Assembly: GCF_018613835.1 (NCBI RefSeq)
Contig: NZ_JAGGPM010000013.1
Location: forward strand, 62,001-126,000
DNA length: 64,000 bases
Reading direction: 5' to 3'
From: Arthrobacter sp. ISL-5
GTDB taxonomy: Bacteria > Actinomycetota > Actinomycetes > Actinomycetales > Micrococcaceae
The first letter of the stretch is position 1. Every line of letters starts with the position of its first letter. The position numbers and the translations under genes are program-made. The notes beneath the pieces were generated by a model, which was not told where the DNA came from, searched no databases, and saw only the letters and a program-made list of their open reading frames with translations. Shown piece by piece: positions 34,842 to 43,137 of this stretch.

Positions 34842-37800
34842 ATGACTTCGCCCACCGTCCCCATACCGCAGCCTCCCCCGAAGCCGGTGGTCGGCAACCT
34901 GCCGGACATCGATTCCAGCAAGGGGATCCTGGGAATAGCCGAGGTGGCCGAGCGGTACGGCCCCATTGTCCGCATCCAGTTCTTCAACCGCAGCGTCATA
35001 GCCGTCTCCTCCCAGCAGCTCGTCAACGAAGTGTGCGACGAGTCCCGTTTCGGCAAGGTGCTGGGCGTTTCCCTGCGGGAGGTGCGGGACTTCATCGGAG
35101 ACGGCCTGTTCACCGCACGGACAGAAGAACCGAACTGGCAAAAGGCGCACCGGATCCTGATGCCGGCGTTCGGGCCCGCGGCGCTGAAGCGGATGTTCAG
35201 CGGCATGGACGACATCGCCGAGCAGCTGCTCCTCAAGTGGGAAAGGCTCGGCCCCACGGCCCGGATCGATGTTCCGGACAACGCCACCCGGCTGACCCTG
35301 GACACCATTGCCCTGTGCTCGTTCAGCTACCGCTTCAACAGCCTCTACCGGGAGGAGCTGCATCCCTTCGTCGGGGCCATGGTCCGTGCCCTGGTCGAAT
35401 CCGGGAGCCGGGCGCGCAGGCTCCCGGTCCAGAACAAGATCATGCTGCGCAGGCGCCACCAGCTCGAGGAAGACAATGCCCTGATGTTCGAGGTGGCCGA
35501 CCAGATGATCAGCGACCGGCGCCGCAACCCCAGCCCGCCGGGCAGCGAAGACATCCTGGACACCATGCTCAACGCGGCGGACCCGATGACCGGTGAGCGG
35601 TTGTCCGAGGACAACATCCGCTATCAGATGGTCACCTTCCTGGTGGCCGGGCATGAGACCACCAGCGGCCTGCTGTCCTTCGCGCTCTACGAACTGCTGC
35701 GCCATCCCAATGTCCTGGCCAAGGCGCGCGCCCAGGTGGACGAGGTCCTCGGCACCGAGGGCGCACGGTTCGAGCACCTGCCCCGGCTGGGGTATCTGGA
35801 CCAGATCCTGAAGGAAACGCTCAGGCTCTGGCCCACCGCCCCCGGATTCAACGTCGCCCCGTTCGAGGACACGACGCTCGGCGGCCGCTACCAGGTCCCC
35901 GCGGGGCAGGGCATCCTGGTCCTGATCCCGCAGCTGCACCGGGACAAGGCGGCGTGGGGCGAGGACGCGGAGCTCTTCGATCCGGACCGGTTCTCGCCCG
36001 AACGTGCCGCGGAAATCCCTGCCAATGCCTGGAAGCCCTTCGGCAACGGCCAGCGTTCCTGCATCGGCCGTGGATTTGCCCTGCAGGAGGCCATGCTGTT
36101 CCTGGCCAAGCTCCTGCAGCGCTTCGACATCACGCCGGCCGACCCCGGCTATGAACTGAAGATCCACCACACGCTGACCATGAAGCCCGAGGGGCTCTTC
36201 ATCAACGTGAGCCGGCGGAACGTGAAGATCCAAGCGGCCAGCGAGGCCGCCGTCGAACTTGCCCGGCAGGCCGAGGCGCCGGCGGCAGCCGCCAACGGAG
36301 TCCCGCTCCGTGTGCTCTACGGGTCCAACGCGGGAACCTCCCAGGACTTCGCCCAGCGCATTGCGAACGACGCCGGGCGGCGCGGTTACAGCCCCACCAT
36401 CGGTCCGCTCGACGACGCGGCCGGCGGACTGCCGACGGCGGGGATCGTCGCCATTGTGGCCTCCTCCTATGAGGGGCAGCCGCCGGACAACGCCCGGAAG
36501 TTCATGGCCTGGACCGAGGGCCTGCAGCCTGGCAGCCTCTCCGGGGTGCGGTACACGGTGTTCGGCAACGGAAACAAGGACTGGGCGCGGACCTACCAGG
36601 AGGTGCCCAAGGCCATCGACGCCCGGCTGGAGGCCGCCGGCGCCACGCAGATCTATGAACGGGGCGAGGCCAACGCCCGCGGCGATTTCTTCGGCGATTT
36701 CGACGAGTGGTACGCCGGCTTCTGGCCCGCCGTCGACGGCGCGCTCGGGCAGAGCACCAGCTCGCCGGCCGCACAGCCCGAGCTGGAGATTCAGTTCGTG
36801 GGCAACGTCCGGGAACCGCTGCTGCGCCAGAACGGGCTGGCACTCGGCACGGTGGTGGCAAACCGTGAACTGGTGGACATGGCCAAGCCAGGAGCCAAGT
36901 CCAAGCGGCATGTCGAGATCGCCCTGCCCGAGGGGATGAGCTACCGGACGGGCGACTATCTGGCCGTGCTGCCGCTGAATCCCAGCGAACTCGTGCAGCG
37001 GGCCCTAAGCCGCTTCAACCTCGACTACGACTCGCACGTCCTGCTGAGCATGGAGCAGGGTGACACGTTCCTGCCCACCGGTTCGCCTGTGGCCGTGGGC
37101 GAGCTGCTCAGCAGTTACGTCGAACTTGCGGTCCCGGCCACGCGGACCCAGCTCGAGTACCTGGCCGACGTGGCCGAGGATCCCGCCCACCGCTGGGAGC
37201 TTGAGGCCCTGGCGGAGGACCGCGAGCGCCATGCGGCCGAGATCCTGGACAAGCGCGTCTCCCTCCTGGACCTGCTGGAGAGGTACCCGTCGTGCAAGCT
37301 GTCGTTCAGCTCGTTCCTGCAGCTGCTGACCCAGCTGGCGCCGCGGCGGTACTCCATCTCGTCGTCCCCGCTCTGGAGTCCGGACCATGTGACCCTAACG
37401 TTCGCCGTCATCCAGGCTCCGGCGTGGTCGGGCCGCGGCGTCTTCGAGGGTGCCGCCTCCACCTACCTCGCCCAGGCCAGGCCCGGGACACGGGTCGCGG
37501 TCACGGTGCGTCCCTCGAATACCGCCTTCCACCCGCCCCAGTCCCTGGAGGTCCCGCTCATCATGGTCTGTGCCGGCACCGGGCTGGCGCCCTTCCGGGG
37601 GTTCGTCCAGGACCGGGCACTGCGGGCCGAGGCCGAGGGCACCAAGCCGGCGCCCTCCATGCTGTTCTTCGGCTGCCGGGCTGAGGACACCGACTTCCTC
37701 TACCGGGCGGAGCTGGCATCCTGGGCAGACGAAGCCAACCTCGACCTCCGGCCGGTCTTCTCCACCGCACCCACAGACGGCCAGAAGTACGTCCAGCACC

Positions 37801-38015
37801 GGCTCTGGGCGGACCGCGCCGATGTGAAGGAGCTGGTCAGGCAGGGCGCCACAGTCTACGTCTGCGGCGACGGCAAGAACATGGCGCCGCAGGTCCGCGA
37901 CACGTGCGCACAGATCTACCAGGAGGCGACCGGCGCCTCTGAGGCGGATGCCGACGCGTGGATGGATGAGGTGGAACGCACGCACGGCAGGTACGTGGCG
38001 GACATCTTCACGTGA
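34842..38015 (+). CDS. Self-sufficient cytochrome P450-reductase fusion (CYP102 type)
   Basis: A soluble 1057-residue P450 BM3-type fatty-acid hydroxylase fused to its NADPH reductase. P450 part: DGLFTARTEEPNW (Phe90 at the place of BM3 Phe87), I-helix AGHETTSG (about 269-276), ETLR, and heme loop FGNGQRSCIG with ligand Cys407. From about residue 488 an FMN domain (VLYGSNAGTSQDFA, SSYEGQPPDN), then FAD (RRYSISSSP) and NADPH (VCAGTGLAPFRGF, about 908) domains. BM3 Arg47 is conserved but the Tyr51 position is Ala, so carboxylate anchoring may differ. It starts at ATG 34842 after AGGAGGGG. Upstream lies an inverted repeat. Confidence 0.95.
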   Translation: MTSPTVPIPQPPPKPVVGNLPDIDSSKGILGIAEVAERYGPIVRIQFFNRSVIAVSSQQLVNEVCDESRFGKVLGVSLREVRDFIGDGLFTARTEEPNWQKAHRILMPAFGPAALKRMFSGMDDIAEQLLLKWERLGPTARIDVPDNATRLTLDTIALCSFSYRFNSLYREELHPFVGAMVRALVESGSRARRLPVQNKIMLRRRHQLEEDNALMFEVADQMISDRRRNPSPPGSEDILDTMLNAADPMTGERLSEDNIRYQMVTFLVAGHETTSGLLSFALYELLRHPNVLAKARAQVDEVLGTEGARFEHLPRLGYLDQILKETLRLWPTAPGFNVAPFEDTTLGGRYQVPAGQGILVLIPQLHRDKAAWGEDAELFDPDRFSPERAAEIPANAWKPFGNGQRSCIGRGFALQEAMLFLAKLLQRFDITPADPGYELKIHHTLTMKPEGLFINVSRRNVKIQAASEAAVELARQAEAPAAAANGVPLRVLYGSNAGTSQDFAQRIANDAGRRGYSPTIGPLDDAAGGLPTAGIVAIVASSYEGQPPDNARKFMAWTEGLQPGSLSGVRYTVFGNGNKDWARTYQEVPKAIDARLEAAGATQIYERGEANARGDFFGDFDEWYAGFWPAVDGALGQSTSSPAAQPELEIQFVGNVREPLLRQNGLALGTVVANRELVDMAKPGAKSKRHVEIALPEGMSYRTGDYLAVLPLNPSELVQRALSRFNLDYDSHVLLSMEQGDTFLPTGSPVAVGELLSSYVELAVPATRTQLEYLADVAEDPAHRWELEALAEDRERHAAEILDKRVSLLDLLERYPSCKLSFSSFLQLLTQLAPRRYSISSSPLWSPDHVTLTFAVIQAPAWSGRGVFEGAASTYLAQARPGTRVAVTVRPSNTAFHPPQSLEVPLIMVCAGTGLAPFRGFVQDRALRAEAEGTKPAPSMLFFGCRAEDTDFLYRAELASWADEANLDLRPVFSTAPTDGQKYVQHRLWADRADVKELVRQGATVYVCGDGKNMAPQVRDTCAQIYQEATGASEADADAWMDEVERTHGRYVADIFT

Positions 38016-38134
38016 AACTGCAGGATGTGGTCAAGCCGGCTGGCACCGCCTATGTCCGGGCTCCAGACCCGCCCCGGAAGGCGGAGCCTGAAGCCCGGAC
38101 AATCAGCGTTTGGTTTACCTCAGTCCAGGGCTGC

Positions 38135-38330
38135 TCAGCAGGTAAGAGCCCCCGTGCCGGTCAGTCCGCGCGAGTTGGACGCCGAGCACCTGAAAATGAC
38201 GGTGCCTGGCGGTTGCTCGATGACCAGGGAAATCGACGTCACCGTCAGGACCGGGTTCACGCCGGTCCAGTTGCTGTTCGGGCAGCCGGCTGCGGCCCCG
38301 CTGATCTGGCTTGGTGCTGTCAGCACAGCG
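38135..38330 (-). pseudogene. Possible remnant of a small secreted-protein gene
   Basis: The minus strand reads WTGVNPVLTVTSISLVIEQP, then PGTVIFRCSASNSRGLTG and a C-terminal ...LTC stop. This has the Ser/Thr/Val-rich pattern of a secreted beta-sandwich C-terminus. The upstream part runs into the operator and has no signal peptide, so it is probably a 3' remnant. The overlapping plus-strand frames of 38012-38417 are not protein-like. Weak call. Confidence 0.3.
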
Positions 38331-38361
38331 GGGTTGGTGTTGCGAGAGGGTATTGATTTAT

Positions 38362-38379
38362 ATACATACGCGTATGTAT
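38362..38379. promoter_or_regulatory. TetR-type operator (perfect 18-bp palindrome)
   Basis: ATACATACG-CGTATGTAT is a perfect palindrome in an AT-rich patch, 39 bp before the first gene of the TetR operon. The TACATAC/GTATGTA half-site is a common TetR-family operator form. The regulator at 38883 is the obvious ligand, giving autoregulation of the three-gene operon. Confidence 0.72.
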
Positions 38380-38417
38380 GGTTCTGTCTCAGTGGTTCCA
38401 TGAGGAGGAAGGGCCGC

Positions 38418-38882
38418 ATGAAAATCCAACCAGCCGACCAGGTACGTCAGATCGACGCGACCGATCCGGTCGCAGCCGCTCACCCGTACGACTACGCCGA
38501 CGCCTTCGAAGTTCGCTTACCCGAGCCGGATCCCCACTCGCCCGAAACTTGGCTCCGGGCCGGAATGCGATCCACGTCGCCGACGGTGAAGCGAATCCTG
38601 CGCATGATGGGAATACGAAGCGCCCCCACTACCCCGTCGCCCGATCGTCTGGGCCCTTTTCGGATTGTCGAATCCGGACCCGAGGTGATCCATTTGGAGA
38701 CGCACTTTCCGCTGATGCGCGTTGCCGTGGTGGGACGCAGGGTCGAGCCGACGCGGCGGACGCTCACAACCGTTCTTTACTACGAGCGGCCCGTGCTCGC
38801 CCGCCTCGTCTGGGCGCTCGTCGGCCCGGGGCATCGCCGAACGGTGCGGCAGCTCATCACGAGCAAGACTGCGACGAATTGA
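38418..38882 (+). CDS. DUF2867 family protein (first copy)
   Basis: A 154-residue protein beginning MKIQPADQVRQIDATD; ATG at 38418 with GAGGAGGAAGGG upstream. The pattern DYADAFEVRLPEPDP, FRIVESGPEVIHLETHFPLM and RTLTTVLYYERPVLARLVWAL, ending in GPGHRRTVRQLI, matches the DUF2867 fold often found with TetR regulators. The residues suggest a lipid- or polyketide-like binding beta sheet, but function is unknown. It directly abuts the TetR gene and leads an operon of two DUF2867 copies. Confidence 0.82.
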   Translation: MKIQPADQVRQIDATDPVAAAHPYDYADAFEVRLPEPDPHSPETWLRAGMRSTSPTVKRILRMMGIRSAPTTPSPDRLGPFRIVESGPEVIHLETHFPLMRVAVVGRRVEPTRRTLTTVLYYERPVLARLVWALVGPGHRRTVRQLITSKTATN

Positions 38883-39590
38883 ATGGAGCGGGCGTTGCTC
38901 CGACCGGACGCAAACGACGAGACACGGGAGCGGTTGATCGAGCCGGATCACGCCGGCCGTCGTCGTCCCACCCAGGCAGACCGGAGGGCGCGCACTCGCA
39001 ACGCACTGCTCGAGTCGGCCGCACGCGGACTGTCCCGCTACGGCTACGGCAACCTCAAGCTTGAGCAGGTCGCCCAAGATGCCGGGTACACGCGCGGGGC
39101 GCTCTACCACCAATTCAAGGACAAGCAGGACCTGGTCCTGGCCGTGATTGAGTGGGTTCTTCAGACAATGCGGCAGGAGGTTTTTGCCCGCGTCGACCAG
39201 GAATCGGAGCCCGTCACGGCGCTGCTCACCCTGGCCCGCGGGCACGCCATCTTCTGTCGACGTGATATCGCGCGCATGGCTCTCGCGGTGCGGCTCGAAT
39301 TCTCCGGACAGGACCATCCTGTCGGGCGCGAGATCGAGCGGAGTTACGAACTGCTCGTCCAGAGCTGTGTCCGCCTGATCGACGCCGGACGCGAGAACGG
39401 AACCATCCCACCCGGCCCGCCAACCAGTACCGTCGCCCTCGCGTTCGTCGGCGCGCTCGAGGGGACCGTGGCCGCAGTGGCGGGACTGGCCCCGCATGAC
39501 GAACTCCTCGCAGCCCGTGCCGTAGCCGGCGTACTCGGACTCGACCCCGTTGCCGTGACGCAGAACCGGATGAAGGAGACCACGAAGTGA
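38883..39590 (+). CDS. TetR/AcrR-family transcription regulator
   Basis: A 235-residue repressor. The N-terminal DNA-binding domain follows a 35-residue basic lead: ARTRNALLESAARGLSRYGY, then LKLEQVAQDAGYTRGALYHQ and FKDKQDLVLAV (HTH about residues 55-85). The C-terminal ligand domain is helical (ALLTLARGHAIFCRRDIARM, TSTVALAFVGALEGTVAAVA). Its ATG follows the upstream stop with no gap, and its stop overlaps the GTG of the next gene, so all three are co-translated. The perfect palindrome at 38362 is the probable operator. Inducer unknown. Confidence 0.92.
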   Translation: MERALLRPDANDETRERLIEPDHAGRRRPTQADRRARTRNALLESAARGLSRYGYGNLKLEQVAQDAGYTRGALYHQFKDKQDLVLAVIEWVLQTMRQEVFARVDQESEPVTALLTLARGHAIFCRRDIARMALAVRLEFSGQDHPVGREIERSYELLVQSCVRLIDAGRENGTIPPGPPTSTVALAFVGALEGTVAAVAGLAPHDELLAARAVAGVLGLDPVAVTQNRMKETTK

Positions 39591-40168
39591 AACTCCCGAA
39601 GACAGCACACACCACCCGACCCTGGCGGATCCACGAAATCACACCCGACTTCCGCCTCGAGGACGTGTGGGCATTGCCGACGCCGGGTGGCCCCGACGAT
39701 CTCGCACGTCTGGTGCGACAGTTCACTTCGGCTGACATGCCGCGCCGAACGTCTTTTTTCACCCGCACGCTCTTCGAGATCCGTTGGAAGCTCGGGAAAT
39801 TGCTCGGGTGGGACAAGTCGGAGACCGGCCTCGGCTCGCGGGTGCAGTCGCTACGCGACAGATTGCCGTTGGATCTTCGCGGCGCTCCACCCGCGCTGGA
39901 CCTCCCCACGGGTCCATTCACCTGTGTGTACCAGACCGACGACGAATGGGCGGCGGAGATCGCGAACCGGACCGTGCACGCGGTGATGCACATTGGCTGG
40001 GTCCAGGACGAGGCCGGCGGTTACCACGGCCAGATGGCCGTCCTGGTGAAGCCCAACGGAATCGTCGGGAAGATCTACATGGCCGTAATCGCGCCATTCC
40101 GCCACCTCATCGTGTACCCGTCGCTAATTGGAGCGATCGGACGGAATTGGCAGGCCGGTATGTCTTAG
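39587..40168 (+). CDS. DUF2867 family protein (second copy)
   Basis: A 193-residue protein starting GTG 39587, overlapping the TetR stop. It reads ITPDFRLEDVWALPTPGGPD, SFFTRTLFEIRWKLGKLLGW, YQTDDEWAAEIANRTVHAVM and VLVKPNGIVGKIYMAVIAPF, the typical DUF2867 order. It is longer than the first copy and only distantly similar to it, so the operon holds two subfamilies. Probably a ligand-binding or envelope-stress factor under TetR control; function not known. Confidence 0.85.
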   Translation: MKLPKTAHTTRPWRIHEITPDFRLEDVWALPTPGGPDDLARLVRQFTSADMPRRTSFFTRTLFEIRWKLGKLLGWDKSETGLGSRVQSLRDRLPLDLRGAPPALDLPTGPFTCVYQTDDEWAAEIANRTVHAVMHIGWVQDEAGGYHGQMAVLVKPNGIVGKIYMAVIAPFRHLIVYPSLIGAIGRNWQAGMS

Positions 40169-40209
40169 AGTCCTCGGGTTTTTCCTCGGGTATCGGCGGC
40201 GCTCCGAGC

Positions 40210-40935
40210 CTAGTTCCAGCCCGACCCCGCCTGGACCCGGCCGAGCCAGCCGCCGGTGCCGCTGCCCTTGTACAGCCAGAGCGCTCCGGCGGTGTCCACG
40301 GCGAGGACGTCGTTACGGGCGTCTCCGCTGAAGTCGCCCCGGCCGGTGATGGTGGTCATGGCGTTCCAGCCTGAACCGGCCTGGACCCGGCCGAGCCAGC
40401 CGCCGGTGCCGCTGCCTTTGTACAGCCAGAGCGCACCGGCGGTATCGCGGGCCAGGACATCGGCTTTCCTGTCGCCGTTCATGTCCCCGGGACCCACGAC
40501 GGCGGTCATCGCGTTCCAGCCTGAACCGGCCTGGACCCGGCCGAGCCAGCCGCCGGTGCCGCTGCCTTTGTACAGCCAGAGCGCACCGGCGGTATCGCGG
40601 GCCAGGACATCGGCTTTCCGGTCGCCGTTCATGTCCCCGGGACCCACGATGGCCGTCATGCCGTTCCAGCCGGTCCCGGCCTTCACCCGTCCGAGCCAGC
40701 CGCCGCGGCCGTTGCCCTGGTACAGCCACAGGGCGCCGGACCCGTCACGGGCCAGCACGTCGTTCCTGCCGTCGCCGTTCATGTCCCCGGAGCCCACGAT
40801 GGCCGTCATGCCGTTCCAGCCCGTCCCGGCCTTCACCCGTCCGAGCCAGCCACCCCGGCCGTTGCCCTGGTACAGCCACAGCACGCCGCCGTTGTCGCGG
40901 GCCAGGACGTCGGCCTTCCCGTCGCCGCTCAGGTC
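40210..40935. repeat. Near-identical 144-bp coding repeats in the subtilase
   Basis: Five units of about 144 bp. Copies at about 40380-40520 and 40524-40664 are nearly identical over their full length (GCCGGTGCCGCTGCCTTTGT recurs). This implies recent unit duplication or gene conversion. Confidence 0.85.
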
Positions 40936-42414
40936 ACCGGCGGCAACAACCATGTTGATGTGCAGCACCGCGGCCGCGGCATCCGCCAGGCCGGCCCCGC
41001 ACCCTGCCGGGCAGCCTCCGGGCACGGGCCGCGCGGTGCTCTTCAGCCGTGCCTCGACGGCGGCGGGGGTGGCCCCCGGGCCCATCTGGGCCATGAGCAG
41101 CGCGGCTGCGGCGGATACGTGCGGAGCCGCCGCGGACGTGCCCTCGGCGAAGTAGTAGGCCTCCGGTCCGGCCGTGGTGGGGCCGTCGTTCAGCGTGGAC
41201 AGGATGCCGCCCGGAACGCCGCTGTTGGCGTCTCCGCCGGGGAGGGGTGTCATGTCGCCGCCGGGGGCCGTGACGTCTACTGCGGTCCCGAAGTTCGAGT
41301 AGGGGGCAAGCGCACCGCTGGGTCCGCTGGCCGCAACGTTGATGACGTTCTGGCAGTTGCCGGGGCTGGAGGACGCGGCCTGCGCGCTTTCGTTGCCGGC
41401 GGCCGTCACCACGGCCGCTCCCCTGCCGGCGGCGGTGTTGATGGCCTCCTGGAAGGCCTGCGAGCAGGCTTCGGTGCCGCCGAGGCTGAGGTTGATGACG
41501 CGCGCCGGAGTGGCATTGTCCGGTACGCCCGCCACGGAGGCTCCCGATGCCCAGACCAGGGCGTCCGCAATGTCAGAGGTGCGGCCTCCACACGGGCCCA
41601 GAACCCTCACGGGCAGGATCTTGGCCTGCGGGGCAATCCCGGCGACGCCTTCTGCGTTGCCGGCGACGGCGGCGATGACGCCCGCCACGTGGGTGCCGTG
41701 CCACGACGAATCCATTTCGGGGGTGCCGTTGGTGCACTGGCCGATGTCAGTCCAGTCGCCTTCGTCCCTGGGGTTGGCGTCGCGGCCATTGCCGTCCCGG
41801 GCATTGTCGGGATCGGCGATCATGTCATAGCCCGGCAGCACATTGGCGTTCAGGTCGATGTGGCTGGTGATGCCGGTGTCCACCACCGCCACCACCACGC
41901 CGCTGCCCCGGGTGACATCCCAGGCACGCGTGACCCGCATGCCGCCCGGCTGCTCGGAAAGCGGCCACTGGAATTCGAAGTACGTATCGTTCGGGTCCGC
42001 AGCCTTGGCCTGAAGCAGGGCGTCCGGTTCGGCATAGGCCACAGCCGGATCGGCGCGCAGCGAGGCCAGGAGCTTGGCAGCGTCCGCGGCGCCCAGCTCC
42101 TTGTCGGTCCGCAGCACGCGGGCTCCGCTCGAGGTGGCCCGGATGTCCTTGACGGCGGCGCCCAGCTTGGCCGCGGCCCGGGCGTAGGCCCTGGCCCGCT
42201 CCGCGGGGGCCCTTGCGGCCGGGTCCTTGAATTTCACAATGAACTGGTCCGTGGGCGCGGGAGCGGTGGACGACGCCCGGCGCGGCGCCGCGGGCGGCAC
42301 GGCCGGGTCGTCTGCAGCCGAGGCCGGGGGCGCGATTAGCGCGCCCGCAACCAGGGCGGCAACGCCGGCCGAGGTCAGCAAAGAGGACAAGTAAGTGCGG
42401 CGCGTCTGAGACAT
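40210..42414 (-). CDS. Secreted subtilase (S8) with FG-GAP-like C-terminal repeats
   Basis: A 734-residue exported serine protease. Signal peptide (SSLLTSAGVAALVAGALIAP), I9-type propeptide (DQFIVKFKDPAARAP ... DPAVAYAEPDALLQ), then the S8 domain with Asp (VVVAVVDTGITSHID), His (SWHGTHVAGVIAAVAG) and Ser (EGTSAAAPHVSAAAALL). The C-terminal 240 residues are five FG-GAP/VCBS-like repeats (GDMNGDRKADVLARDTAGAL, WLYKGSGTGGWLGRVQAG) with DxDGxxD calcium-type loops. The start ATG 42414 has AGGA 9-12 bases upstream; an in-frame ATG three codons earlier is possible. Acts outside the cell; repeats probably bind ligand or give stability. Confidence 0.92.
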   Translation of the reverse strand: MSQTRRTYLSSLLTSAGVAALVAGALIAPPASAADDPAVPPAAPRRASSTAPAPTDQFIVKFKDPAARAPAERARAYARAAAKLGAAVKDIRATSSGARVLRTDKELGAADAAKLLASLRADPAVAYAEPDALLQAKAADPNDTYFEFQWPLSEQPGGMRVTRAWDVTRGSGVVVAVVDTGITSHIDLNANVLPGYDMIADPDNARDGNGRDANPRDEGDWTDIGQCTNGTPEMDSSWHGTHVAGVIAAVAGNAEGVAGIAPQAKILPVRVLGPCGGRTSDIADALVWASGASVAGVPDNATPARVINLSLGGTEACSQAFQEAINTAAGRGAAVVTAAGNESAQAASSSPGNCQNVINVAASGPSGALAPYSNFGTAVDVTAPGGDMTPLPGGDANSGVPGGILSTLNDGPTTAGPEAYYFAEGTSAAAPHVSAAAALLMAQMGPGATPAAVEARLKSTARPVPGGCPAGCGAGLADAAAAVLHINMVVAAGDLSGDGKADVLARDNGGVLWLYQGNGRGGWLGRVKAGTGWNGMTAIVGSGDMNGDGRNDVLARDGSGALWLYQGNGRGGWLGRVKAGTGWNGMTAIVGPGDMNGDRKADVLARDTAGALWLYKGSGTGGWLGRVQAGSGWNAMTAVVGPGDMNGDRKADVLARDTAGALWLYKGSGTGGWLGRVQAGSGWNAMTTITGRGDFSGDARNDVLAVDTAGALWLYKGSGTGGWLGRVQAGSGWN

Positions 42415-42645
42415 TGAGACCATCCTGTGCGGCGCCCAGACCACTGATGGCCGGAACGCAGAAAAAAGCGCGGCCCCCGCCGCGTCAAAATGAGTGTAAC
42501 CGGTGGACCCGACTTTTGTGATGCAGGGCATAAACCAGCAGGATCATGACTGTCGCGGCGTCCGTGCGCCGCGTGGCCCTGTCGGAGCGTGGGTGCGTGC
42601 CTTCCTGGCACTTCGTCCACGACGTCACACATGCCGTGTCTGTTT

Positions 42646-43137
42646 TCAGCGACTTCCAGCGTCCTGCTTTTCCTCCCCTTTGCCTTTACCTTTGCCCCTT
42701 TCTTTGTCCTCATCGTCCCCGCCTGCGTTGTCGTTTCCGCCGGCGGGAGCGGTAGTGGACGGCACAGGCTCAGGTGTCGGTTTAGCGGCGGCGATGGCGG
42801 CGTCAAGACCGGCTCGGACTTTGCTCACGGATGTTTCAATGCGTGAACTCCTCGCGGCCGAGACCTCCCCCCTTTCCACGGCGGTTTGCAGTTCGCGGGC
42901 CAGCTGGTCGAGTTCGGCGACCGCGCCGGTGTAGTTCTGCTGCGCGGTGAGCTGTTTCGCGGCGCTGACGCGGTCCTGAAGCCTCCGGCCGGCGGCTTCA
43001 TCGAGCTCCGGGGCAGCTGAACAGCCGGTCAGCAGGGCTGCGGAAACGATACCGCTCAGAACTGCCACGTTCAGCCCACTGATACGTCGGCGGGCCCGGG
43101 AAAGTGTTTCCTCACTTATGGCTTGCAGCGCGGTCAT
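42646..43137 (-). CDS. Lipoprotein co-translated with a Ser/Thr kinase
   Basis: A 163-residue lipoprotein with a signal peptide (LNVAVLSGIVSAALLTGCSA; lipobox LTGC). Residues about 40-115 are charged and helical, probably coiled coil (RRLQDRVSAAKQLTAQQNY, ELDQLARELQTAVERGEV). The C-terminal tail is Pro/Thr, then Asp/Glu/Lys/Gly rich (KERGKGKGKGEEKQ), likely to span the wall. Its ATG overlaps the kinase stop (ATGA), so the two are made together; it may be the sensor partner or a substrate of the kinase (inference). Confidence 0.82.
   Translation of the reverse strand: MTALQAISEETLSRARRRISGLNVAVLSGIVSAALLTGCSAAPELDEAAGRRLQDRVSAAKQLTAQQNYTGAVAELDQLARELQTAVERGEVSAARSSRIETSVSKVRAGLDAAIAAAKPTPEPVPSTTAPAGGNDNAGGDDEDKERGKGKGKGEEKQDAGSR

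Noticed and set aside
34830..36911. Long minus-strand frame over the P450 gene
   Set aside because: Shadow frame caused by high GC; the plus strand encodes a complete CYP102-type protein.
38012..38356. Small gene overlapping the P450 stop
   Set aside because: The translation has no protein-like pattern and no ribosome site; the region carries an operator and a possible minus-strand remnant.
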